A DNA stretch of 35,736 nt from Alphaproteobacteria bacterium. Its GTDB lineage: Bacteria; Pseudomonadota; Alphaproteobacteria; Micavibrionales; Micavibrionaceae. Where the stretch lies: contig NZVS01000072.1 of assembly GCA_002701555.1 (NCBI GenBank), positions 1-35,736 on the forward strand, written 5' to 3'. Below are positions 28,017 through 35,736 of this stretch, piece by piece. Position numbers and translations under genes: made by a program. The notes under the pieces were generated by a model that had not been told where the DNA came from, did no database searches, and saw only the letters and a list, made by a program, of their open reading frames with translations. Position 1 is the first letter of the stretch. Each line of letters begins with the position of its first letter.

Positions 28017-29235
28017 GTTGTATAAAGCTTATCAAGATACACGGGATGGTCGCGGTATCTCGCGCGCATTGCCTGGTTATCTTCTTATCGTGTGGATTTC
28101 ATATCTCTTACTTTCCCCTTTTTACGTTTTTTACAGCGGGATGCCGCAGCCTGCAGATATGGTGCTGGTTCTTGGTTTATTTCCAGTTGTTATCCTATCA
28201 GCCTTATTGCCTGATCCTAAACTTGACTCAGCTTATTTATTGGGCGGGGCATTTGCAATTCTGACTTTCTTGGTCAATCTGACCTACTATACATTTACGC
28301 TTGATACGCTTTTTCTTCTAAGCAGCGCATTCTATATTTTTAATTTCCTGACATTTTGTTTTGTGATTTTTCTGTTCCGGCGGGCCCCTTACACGATGAA
28401 CCAGGCCACCTATATCTGTATCTCTATTATTACTGTTATGCAGTTTTTATATGTTCTTTTTATAGAACCAAGTGTTCCCCGCCACGCCGGTACGTTTAAT
28501 AACCCTAATCAGCTGGCTTACTGGTCGCTTTTAATGGCCTGTATTCTAATTGTTCTTAAAAGGTCACAATCGCTCAATATATTGGACATGGTGTTATTTT
28601 CCATGCTGGCTTTCATCCAGGCCGAGGCTTTATCAAAAGCCGGCCTCATAACTTTTGGCCTTGTGGTGGTCTTCATGGCATTCTCGCCCGTCACCAACAA
28701 AAGGTTAAAGGCTTTGTTCATGCTGGGTTTGGCGGCATTGATTATTACGAAAGTGACGGCACCTGGAGAAATAAGTATTTTGATCACGAATGCAGATAGC
28801 ATTGAGGCGGTAAGTAACAGATTGGCCAAAATAGGCGATGACACCGATGATAGTGCCCAAGGGAGGGGATATTCACGTCTTGTTGAATACCCACAATATT
28901 TAATTGCTGGGGCAGGTGAAGGCGCACATTATCGTTTTAATGCACGACAGGAATTGCATTCAGGTATAGCCACAATACTATTTTCGTACGGGATTATCGG
29001 CTTTACACTGTTTTTTACATTTCTTGCAATGGTGTTCAGAAAACTGCCTATCTATTATGGGGCGCTTCTCATTCCAATTCTTTTATATGGCTTAACGCAC
29101 CAAAATTTCAGGAATACTGGATTTTGGGTCTTTTTGGCGCTGAGTTACTCATATGCATTTTTTAAACCTCAACAAAGAGAGGCGCAGCAACGCGGCCTCG
29201 ATCACAGGCTGGATTTCTTTATCAAGAAAGAGTGA
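28003..29235 (+). CDS. O-antigen ligase/polymerase-like multi-TM protein, copy 2
   Basis: GTFNNPNQLAYW and GAGEGAHYRFNARQELHSGIATILFSYGIIGF; paralog of the preceding gene; ATG 28003 overlaps its 3' end. Confidence 0.78.
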   Translation: MKKIKLYKAYQDTRDGRGISRALPGYLLIVWISYLLLSPFYVFYSGMPQPADMVLVLGLFPVVILSALLPDPKLDSAYLLGGAFAILTFLVNLTYYTFTLDTLFLLSSAFYIFNFLTFCFVIFLFRRAPYTMNQATYICISIITVMQFLYVLFIEPSVPRHAGTFNNPNQLAYWSLLMACILIVLKRSQSLNILDMVLFSMLAFIQAEALSKAGLITFGLVVVFMAFSPVTNKRLKALFMLGLAALIITKVTAPGEISILITNADSIEAVSNRLAKIGDDTDDSAQGRGYSRLVEYPQYLIAGAGEGAHYRFNARQELHSGIATILFSYGIIGFTLFFTFLAMVFRKLPIYYGALLIPILLYGLTHQNFRNTGFWVFLALSYSYAFFKPQQREAQQRGLDHRLDFFIKKE

Positions 29236-29244
29236 TATTTTTGG

Positions 29245-30519
29245 TTAGGAAATTGCTTTCACAGCAATACTGGCGTTAGTTCCACCGAACCCGAATGAGT
29301 TTGAGAGAATAGCCTTGACCTTTTTCTCTTTTGCTTTGAGCGGCACAAGGTCGATCCCCTTGCATGGCTCGGAAATATTTTCCAGATTAAGCGTCGGCGG
29401 CAAAATACCCGTTTCCATTGCTTTCACAGCATAAATTGCCTCAACCGCACCTGCTGCACCCAGCAAATGTCCTATAGCAGATTTTGTCGAGGACATGGAA
29501 ACTGTATCAAGCGCTGGCTCAAACAGGCGTTTTACCGCTGTGCATTCAATTCCGTCACCAAGTGGCGTGGATGTGCCATGTGCATTAATGTAATCAATAT
29601 CTTCAGGGTTAAGACCTGCGTTCTTCAGCGCCGCTTTCATGGCGCGGTATCCGCCATCACCATTTTCGGCCGGCGAGGTGATGTGATAAGCATCCCCTGA
29701 TAATCCATAACCTGCGACTTCACCATAAATCTTTGCACCGCGCTTTTTGGCGTGCTCATATTCTTCTAGAACGACTACACCCGCGCCTTCTGCGATAACA
29801 AATCCGTCACGACCCTCATCAAACGGACGGGAGGCCTGCTCTGGTGTTTCATTATAGGATGTGGACAGCGCCCGCGCTGCCGCAAAGCATGCAACGCCCA
29901 GGCGGTTTACAGCAGCTTCTGCGCCGCCTGCTACCATTACATCCGCATCACCAAGCATAATAAGGCGTGCAGCATCACCAATAGCGTGTGTCCCGGTTGC
30001 ACAAGCTGTTACAACAGAGTGGTTTGGCCCTTTAAAGCCATATTTAATAGAAACATGACCTGATGCCAGATTGATAAGCATGGCAGGAATGGAGAAAGGC
30101 GATACACGGCGCGGCCCTTTTTCATTCAAAATCATGGAAGTTTCGTAAACTGTTTGTAGGCCGCCAATGCCCGAGCCAATCATAACGCCAGTGCGCTCAA
30201 GACTTTCTTCTTCGGTCGGCGTCCAATCAGCATCTTTGACTGCTTCTTCAGCTGCCGCCAGAGCATAAAGTATAAATGTATCTACTTTTTTCTGTTCCTT
30301 TGGGGAGGTAACATCGTCGGCATGAAATTTATATGAACCTTCACCCGCAGTGTCGGCATAAGGAACAAGTCCTGCGACCCGTGATGTGATATCTGATACA
30401 TCAAAGCGGTCAATCTTTTGTATTCCGCTTTTACCAGATGTAATCTGATCCCAATTGTGAGACACCCCTGCACCGAGGGGTGAAACCATACCTAAACCTG
30501 TAATGACAACACGTTTCAT
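29245..30519 (-). CDS. fabF: Beta-ketoacyl-ACP synthase II
   Basis: MKRVVITGLGMVSPLGAGV; VVTACATGTHAIGDA; INAHGTSTPLGD; KSAIGHLLGAAGAVEA; NSFGFGGTNAS. Confidence 0.97.
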   Translation of the reverse strand: MKRVVITGLGMVSPLGAGVSHNWDQITSGKSGIQKIDRFDVSDITSRVAGLVPYADTAGEGSYKFHADDVTSPKEQKKVDTFILYALAAAEEAVKDADWTPTEEESLERTGVMIGSGIGGLQTVYETSMILNEKGPRRVSPFSIPAMLINLASGHVSIKYGFKGPNHSVVTACATGTHAIGDAARLIMLGDADVMVAGGAEAAVNRLGVACFAAARALSTSYNETPEQASRPFDEGRDGFVIAEGAGVVVLEEYEHAKKRGAKIYGEVAGYGLSGDAYHITSPAENGDGGYRAMKAALKNAGLNPEDIDYINAHGTSTPLGDGIECTAVKRLFEPALDTVSMSSTKSAIGHLLGAAGAVEAIYAVKAMETGILPPTLNLENISEPCKGIDLVPLKAKEKKVKAILSNSFGFGGTNASIAVKAIS

Positions 30520-30534
30520 GTGATATAAAGAGAT

Positions 30535-30554
30535 TTGGTGTAAATGAACACCAA
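30535..30554 (-). promoter_or_regulatory. Stem-loop in the acpP-fabF intergenic region
   Basis: TTGGTGT-6 nt-ACACCAA, perfect 7-bp stem, no T-tract. Confidence 0.45.
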
Positions 30555-30564
30555 CGCCGGATAA

Positions 30565-30804
30565 TTATTCGGCTGAGTTGTCCTTGATGAACTGAACAGC
30601 ATCACCAACAGTCTGGATCTTTTCAGCAGCATCATCAGGAATTTCAACATTGAATTCTTCTTCAAATGCCATTACCAGCTCAACTGTGTCCAGAGAGTCA
30701 GCACCCAGGTCATCGATAAAGCTTGCGCTCTCAGTTACTTTGTCTTCTTCTACGCCAAGATGTTCAATAACAATCTTTTTCACGCGCTCAGCAACATCAC
30801 TCAT
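30565..30804 (-). CDS. acpP: Acyl carrier protein
   Basis: [18 protein letters not shown] ... [28 protein letters not shown]. Confidence 0.97.
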   Translation of the reverse strand: MSDVAERVKKIVIEHLGVEEDKVTESASFIDDLGADSLDTVELVMAFEEEFNVEIPDDAAEKIQTVGDAVQFIKDNSAE

Positions 30805-30965
30805 AATTTTTCCTCTTTTTGGTTAAACTTTTTTGAAAAGTAATCGGAGCAGAACATAATAAGACCTAACTCCAATTGCAAGCGATTTTAGTTTAATATC
30901 ACGAACTGCGCCTCAAAGTGAAACCATTTGATGATAGAATGACGTGCTCATGTGGATAAGACGTA

Positions 30966-31298
30966 TTAAACTTTCCCGCCATCAATAACAAGAAATCTTC
31001 CCGCAGGCTTAATAGCACCGTTTAAGCCTTCCAGGGCTTCTCTTGCGCGTTCAAGCGTGTATCGGAAATAGGGGTTGTCTGCGTCCAACAATAAAATATC
31101 GTTATATGCCTGCCCTCCGGCTGCTTTCTTGTAATGGTAGCTTAGTCTTGTATCCTGCAAACTGACATCTTCGGGCGTGCCTATCGCGGCCAGCAAATTA
31201 ATCGCCTGTACATCAGCGGCATCAATCGGCCGACCTTGCTGGAAACAGAGGTCAACTTCATCTACTAATCTTTGCCATTCTTCTTTCAGAGCTTTCAT
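30966..31298 (-). CDS. Small protein of unknown function (110 aa) between fabG and acpP
   Basis: Same strand, starts 10 bp after the fabG stop; coherent charged composition. Confidence 0.6.
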   Translation of the reverse strand: MKALKEEWQRLVDEVDLCFQQGRPIDAADVQAINLLAAIGTPEDVSLQDTRLSYHYKKAAGGQAYNDILLLDADNPYFRYTLERAREALEGLNGAIKPAGRFLVIDGGKV

Positions 31299-31308
31299 TG
31301 TAAAAGCC

Positions 31309-32046
31309 TTAAATCATCGCCATGCCGCCATTAACATGCAAGGTAAGTCCTGTTACATACCCTGCCTCATCACTTGCGAGATAAGCGCATGCACCTGCAA
31401 TATCTTCGGACGTACCCATTTTGGCCATCGGAATTGTTGTGTTTATTTTGGCCTTTTGCTCATCAGTTAATACTTCTGTCATGGCGGTTGCAATAAAGCC
31501 TGGGGCCACACAGTTAATTGTAATCCCACGTGAAGCAACTTCCTGTGCCATCGCCTTTGACCAGCCGATCATTCCGGCTTTCGAGGCGACATAGTTTGCC
31601 TGACCCGGGTTTCCTGTTACGCCAACTACAGAAGCAATATTTATGATGCGGCCCCAGCGGCGTTTCATCATGCCGCGCTGGACGGCTTTGGCCAGTCTGA
31701 ACGTAGCAGTCAGGTTAACGTCTAATACCTCTTGCCACTCTTCATCCTTCATGCGCATGGACAAATTATCGCGTGTCAGACCGGCGTTGTTAACAAGAAT
31801 ATCAATCTGACCCATTGCTTCCTCGGCAGACTTTACCAGCGCATCAACTGCACCCTCTGCAGATAAATCAGCAGGCAGGACATGAACGCGGTCGCCCAGT
31901 TCATCAGCCAAAGCCTTTAATTTGCCTTCATTACGGCCCGAGATGCCCACTGTTGCACCTTGGGCGTGAAGTGATTTTGCAATTGCCCCGCCAATACCGC
32001 CTGTTGCGCCTGTGACCAAAGCTGTTTTTCCATCTAAATTAAACAT
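31309..32046 (-). CDS. fabG: 3-oxoacyl-ACP reductase
   Basis: KTALVTGATGGIGGAIAKSL; NNAGLTRDN; YVASKAGMIGWSKAMAQEVASRGITINCVAPGFI. Confidence 0.96.
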   Translation of the reverse strand: MFNLDGKTALVTGATGGIGGAIAKSLHAQGATVGISGRNEGKLKALADELGDRVHVLPADLSAEGAVDALVKSAEEAMGQIDILVNNAGLTRDNLSMRMKDEEWQEVLDVNLTATFRLAKAVQRGMMKRRWGRIINIASVVGVTGNPGQANYVASKAGMIGWSKAMAQEVASRGITINCVAPGFIATAMTEVLTDEQKAKINTTIPMAKMGTSEDIAGACAYLASDEAGYVTGLTLHVNGGMAMI

Positions 32047-32051
32047 GAGGT

Positions 32052-33008
32052 TTATCCTTTGAGTTTTGTAAGTAATTCGTCAATTTGTGCAGGTGTTTCC
32101 GCGTTAAGGGTTGCAATATCACGGTCGATGCGACGTACAAGACCCGTCAGCACTTTGCCGGCACCCAACTCTATCATTTCAGTCACCCCTTGTTCTTTCA
32201 TCCAGAGAACTGATTCGCGCCAGCGCACTGTGCCGGTCACCTGCTGAACCAGAAGTTTTCTTATTTCCTCCGGATCCTCAACCGCCTCGGCTGTTACATT
32301 GGCAACAATCGGCACGGAAGGAATATCAATTTGTTCCGCATCAAGCCTTTCACGCATTTCTTCTTCTGCGGGTTTCATCAGTTTTGAATGAAACGGTGCA
32401 CTGACCGGAAGCTCGATTGCGCGCTTTGCACCCTTCTCGGTGGCAAGCTCGATAGCCTTGGCAACTGCTCCCTTATGGCCACTGACCACGATTTGACCGG
32501 GTGAGTTGTCATTGGCGGATTCGCATGTTTCGCCTGGCCCTGCACGGCTGGATGCATTCAGGGCGATTTCACGCACCTCATCAATTTCAAGACCTAAAAT
32601 AGCAGCCATTGATCCTTTGCCTACAGGTACGGCACGTTGCATGGCCTGTCCGCGCAGCCTTAAAAGGCTTGCGGCCTGTGGCACATTAAATGATCTTACA
32701 GCTGTAAGAGCTGAATATTCGCCCAAAGAATGACCCGCTGCAAAATCTACCGTATCGCGAAGAACAATCCCGCCTTGACGTTCCAAAACGCGCATTACGG
32801 CTAAAGATACGGCCATTAACGCGGGCTGTGTATTTTCAGTCAGGTTCAGGTCGTCTGCCTCGCCTTCCATCATAAGCTTGGACAGGTTCTGGCCCAGCGC
32901 CTCGTCAACTTCTTCGAAAATTTCGCGGGCCTCTGCGTATGTGTCATGCAGCTCCTTGCCCATTCCGATATATTGTGACCCTTGCCCGGGGAATATAAAT
33001 GCGCGCAT
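32052..33008 (-). CDS. fabD: Malonyl CoA-acyl carrier protein transacylase
   Basis: FIFPGQGSQYIGMGKEL; AGHSLGEYSAL; PVSAPFHSKLM; IELGAGKVLTGLVRRI. Confidence 0.96.
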   Translation of the reverse strand: MRAFIFPGQGSQYIGMGKELHDTYAEAREIFEEVDEALGQNLSKLMMEGEADDLNLTENTQPALMAVSLAVMRVLERQGGIVLRDTVDFAAGHSLGEYSALTAVRSFNVPQAASLLRLRGQAMQRAVPVGKGSMAAILGLEIDEVREIALNASSRAGPGETCESANDNSPGQIVVSGHKGAVAKAIELATEKGAKRAIELPVSAPFHSKLMKPAEEEMRERLDAEQIDIPSVPIVANVTAEAVEDPEEIRKLLVQQVTGTVRWRESVLWMKEQGVTEMIELGAGKVLTGLVRRIDRDIATLNAETPAQIDELLTKLKG

Positions 33009-33046
33009 TAAAATTGCTCCTCATTATATGTTTGTTTCATGTGATG

Positions 33047-33075
33047 AATAGAAAAGCTAACGCTTCCCAAGTCAA
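33047..33075 (-). promoter_or_regulatory. Candidate sigma70-type promoter for the fabD operon
   Basis: On the minus strand TTGACT - 17 bp - TCTATT, upstream of the fabD start with SD GAGGAG. Confidence 0.5.
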
Positions 33076-34175
33076 GAAAAAACCTGCCAGCCGATATCCA
33101 AACCTTTCAAAGCATTTAGATACTCGTCTTTTGTGATAAGTCCAACGCAAGGGTAAGCGCCACCCTTTTGCAGCTCGCCCACCGCAAGTTTTTTTGCCAA
33201 AAGAATTGCAGGCATGCACGGGATATATGGCCCATCACCTGAGCGCGCGGTGAGTTCAAAGGTGATTTGTTTATCTTTATTTTCGTGATCCTTCCCTGAC
33301 ATCACCATATGAAATGCACTGTCTGACGAGCCAAGCCAATCAAACCACCCAGCCATTTTTAAAAGAAGCGGGGCAGTTTTTTCCAAATTTTTGATTATTC
33401 CAGCTCTTACTAACCATGAAAAAACCCAAAGCGTAATATGAATAAAAGGCAACTCAAGACCCGCATAAAAACGGATTGATTTTAAACTGCCATAGCGCGC
33501 GGGAAATAAAGCAAGGTCAGGAACATCGCAATTTCCAAGAAGGCGATAACCCAGATTTTTATATTTACGGGCATGAATGTGCTGCCAACCGTAAACTTTT
33601 TGCATCTTTCCATTTATCAAGGTTGAAATCGGCTTCCCCGTATAGGTTAGAATGGCCGCTGTGGTGGCTAGGCCGCGTGCCGTCTGCTGCGCAGTGGTAA
33701 TGCCGTAATCAAGACTTTCCAGCGTTTCAAATTCATCATGATAGTGATCCACCAGCGCAGAGGTTAGGCATGGTACAGAACTGGCTCCACTAACTACCAG
33801 TACCTCTTGCTTTTTTGCGTCTTCATCTAGCGTCGTTATACCTTCAACAAACTCTCGTCCATCGGCCAGATCAATATAATGACAGCCTTGATCAAGACAT
33901 GCTCGCGCAACATCATATCCTTGCCTCTGAAAAGGACCAGAGGTATGAATGACGATATGAGGCTTAATTTCCTGCAGTACTTCCTGAAGATTTTTTGTAA
34001 TATCTAACTCAACAGTTCTGGAGGAATTGGCGGGGTTAATTTCTGAAATTAAGGCCTTACCCTTTTCCGGCGATCTTCCCCCAATAATAAGTGATATATT
34101 TGGATCGGATGCTAAATTCCGACTAATAAAACTTCCAAAATTTCCGTAGCCACCGATGATAAGAACTTTTTTCAT
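33072..34175 (-). CDS. Saccharopine dehydrogenase NADP-binding-domain protein
   Basis: VLIIGGYGNFGSFISRNLASD Rossmann motif; VIHTSGPFQRQGYDVARACLDQGCHYIDLADGREFV. Confidence 0.88.
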   Translation of the reverse strand: MKKVLIIGGYGNFGSFISRNLASDPNISLIIGGRSPEKGKALISEINPANSSRTVELDITKNLQEVLQEIKPHIVIHTSGPFQRQGYDVARACLDQGCHYIDLADGREFVEGITTLDEDAKKQEVLVVSGASSVPCLTSALVDHYHDEFETLESLDYGITTAQQTARGLATTAAILTYTGKPISTLINGKMQKVYGWQHIHARKYKNLGYRLLGNCDVPDLALFPARYGSLKSIRFYAGLELPFIHITLWVFSWLVRAGIIKNLEKTAPLLLKMAGWFDWLGSSDSAFHMVMSGKDHENKDKQITFELTARSGDGPYIPCMPAILLAKKLAVGELQKGGAYPCVGLITKDEYLNALKGLDIGWQVFS

Positions 34176-35290
34176 TACTTGTAATTTCCAATGTTATACT
34201 TCGACGCTTCAAGGCCGAACCATGAGCCTTTCCCTATAACAGTTAAATTAAAAGTTTTAGGGGTGTTTTTGTAATCTTTTTCTTGTAAGCAAATATTTTT
34301 CAGAATTCCTGTGCCTAATTCCATACTTTCTAAGCAAAATTCATTTTGATCAGCCTTTTTTTGTTTATTTACCAAAACAACTTTTTCTACCTCATGTCCG
34401 TAGACCAAGTTAATAGCCTTACCAACGCTTAGAAAAATCAGATAAAACCATAAATAAAAAATTGCTGGATATGTTAGGAGTAGACACAGCTGAAAAAACT
34501 TAAATTTGCTTGCGCGGCTTAAATCCAGTTTCCCCGCTCTGTATTTATAAACAAAAAAGACAAATAGCGGGAGGCTAAAAGCTATGCTTAGTATGTTACT
34601 CAAAGACTTCCATGAAGCCGAAGGAAAAAAAGAGGCATTTAAAAATGGAAACGCTATCATTGCTACCATTAATAATATAAAAATATTCCATAAAATATTG
34701 CGATAAGTTAGCTTTTCGGAGCCAAAAATATAAGTCCTCCAGGTTTTTTTATCGCCCTCATCTACAAGCTTTTGTATTTTTTTGTAGGCCTCTGGTTTGT
34801 TCTGTAAGGTCTGAGATATAATAAGGTTATAGAATTTTTTTGTAGAAATATTTGCAGTGAAATAAGGAAATTCGAAATATATGTCGAGACGGTTGCGCTT
34901 GCTATCAACTTCATATTTTTTTGGATTAGAATTTTTAATAATTTTCTTATCTGCTTTGCCAAATCCACAAGTAGATAAAAATACTATTTCCTCACTAATG
35001 CGAAAAGAGATGTCTTTCCATTCCCTAAATCCAAGTCCTCTGATTTCAAGCCCATTACTAAAAATTTTTAAATGAGGAGTTTTAAAAAACAACGGCCATG
35101 TTTTTATAGTAAAAACAACGTAAAATATTGCGGTTAAAATATAGGTAAAAATATAATCCGATTTATAATAAAAAATATTCAATATAAGCGATGCTACATA
35201 GCCCAACAGAATGATGCCCACATTGAAGAAAAACACTTTTCTCCTATCAACAAAAATCTCTCCTCTTTGGGTGCCGGACGGTCTTGTCAT
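34175..35290 (-). CDS. AT-rich membrane protein of unknown function
   Basis: Two pairs of hydrophobic segments; coupled to neighbours by TAATG and ATGA overlaps. Confidence 0.6.
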   Translation of the reverse strand: MTRPSGTQRGEIFVDRRKVFFFNVGIILLGYVASLILNIFYYKSDYIFTYILTAIFYVVFTIKTWPLFFKTPHLKIFSNGLEIRGLGFREWKDISFRISEEIVFLSTCGFGKADKKIIKNSNPKKYEVDSKRNRLDIYFEFPYFTANISTKKFYNLIISQTLQNKPEAYKKIQKLVDEGDKKTWRTYIFGSEKLTYRNILWNIFILLMVAMIAFPFLNASFFPSASWKSLSNILSIAFSLPLFVFFVYKYRAGKLDLSRASKFKFFQLCLLLTYPAIFYLWFYLIFLSVGKAINLVYGHEVEKVVLVNKQKKADQNEFCLESMELGTGILKNICLQEKDYKNTPKTFNLTVIGKGSWFGLEASKYNIGNYK

Positions 35291-35727
35291 TTAACTCTCT
35301 TATGGATTTTAAAAACACCTTTGTACTCATAAATCTTACCCCATAATGGGTGGGTGATATGTGTGACCATACTGAAAGTATTATCATCTATTGGATACTC
35401 TTCGGCATGTCCTTTACCCAACAAAAAGGTTAGTGGTAATAGGATAAAATGCCCGAACAATCGCAAAGCATAACCGTTGTGCTCTAAAACCACTTTCTCA
35501 CCATCCCAGCGATAAAGCATTTTCCAACTAAGCCCAAAAGGCATTATTTCAATCACTTCATTATTTTTGATCTGCACCATACGCGAATGAAAAATATAGG
35601 GGTTTTGATTCTTAAATCGGAATTCACGCCTGAAATGAAAGGCTTTTGTATCAGGGTCGCTGGCAAACCAAACCGTAACCGGAACATTTTTTTCATTTTT
35701 TATTGGGATTTGTCCTAACCATTTCAT
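35287..35727 (-). CDS. DUF4166-like protein, probably continuing beyond the window at its 5' end
   Basis: VPVTVWFASDPDTKAFHFRREFRFKNQ ... HPLWGKIYEYKGVF pattern; the ORF reaches within 10 bp of the window edge. Confidence 0.65.
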   Translation of the reverse strand: MKWLGQIPIKNEKNVPVTVWFASDPDTKAFHFRREFRFKNQNPYIFHSRMVQIKNNEVIEIMPFGLSWKMLYRWDGEKVVLEHNGYALRLFGHFILLPLTFLLGKGHAEEYPIDDNTFSMVTHITHPLWGKIYEYKGVFKIHKRVK

Positions 35728-35736
35728 CGGGAGCGC

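Noticed and set aside
30860-30890. Possible acpP promoter (TTGCAA...TATTAT on minus)
   Set aside because: Spacer only 14 bp, too short for a standard sigma70 promoter; not reported as a feature.
32111-32404. 97-aa plus-strand ORF
   Set aside because: Antisense to fabD.
1-35736. CRISPR array, transposase, integrase or phage structural genes
   Set aside because: No regularly spaced repeats seen and no ORF carries recognisable mobile-element motifs.

Overview
35.7 kb chromosomal window, probably from an alphaproteobacterium. I infer this from the ppsR-aroE-coaE-dnaQ / secB / timA / mltA neighbourhood and the fabD-fabG-acpP-fabF cluster. Coding density is very high. The window opens inside a tRNA-Ala(GGC) gene whose 3' end is duplicated about 105 bp downstream. 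It then runs through: an envelope block (outer-membrane-like protein, ABC exporter, LpxR-type lipid A deacylase, entericidin-like lipoprotein); a glycosyltransferase divergent from a tight mscS-zntB-flippase-sulfotransferase-methyltransferase run; yihY, mltA, timA; secB; the dnaQ/coaE/aroE/ppsR operon; two tandem diverged paralogs of unknown function (DUF6782-like); an asparagine synthetase; dps; an ADP-ribosyltransferase-like orphan; mltG; a transglutaminase-like gene divergent from two tandem O-antigen-ligase-like paralogs; the fab cluster with an extra small ORF; and a saccharopine-dehydrogenase-like / AT-rich membrane protein / DUF4166 trio. No CRISPR array, transposase or integrase was found. 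The best candidates for something undescribed are the transglutaminase + paired O-antigen-ligase-like module between fabF and mltG, the degenerate tandem putative metallopeptidase pair upstream of ppsR, and the ART-like orphan next to dps. All functional calls come from reading motifs by eye, and no database search was run.
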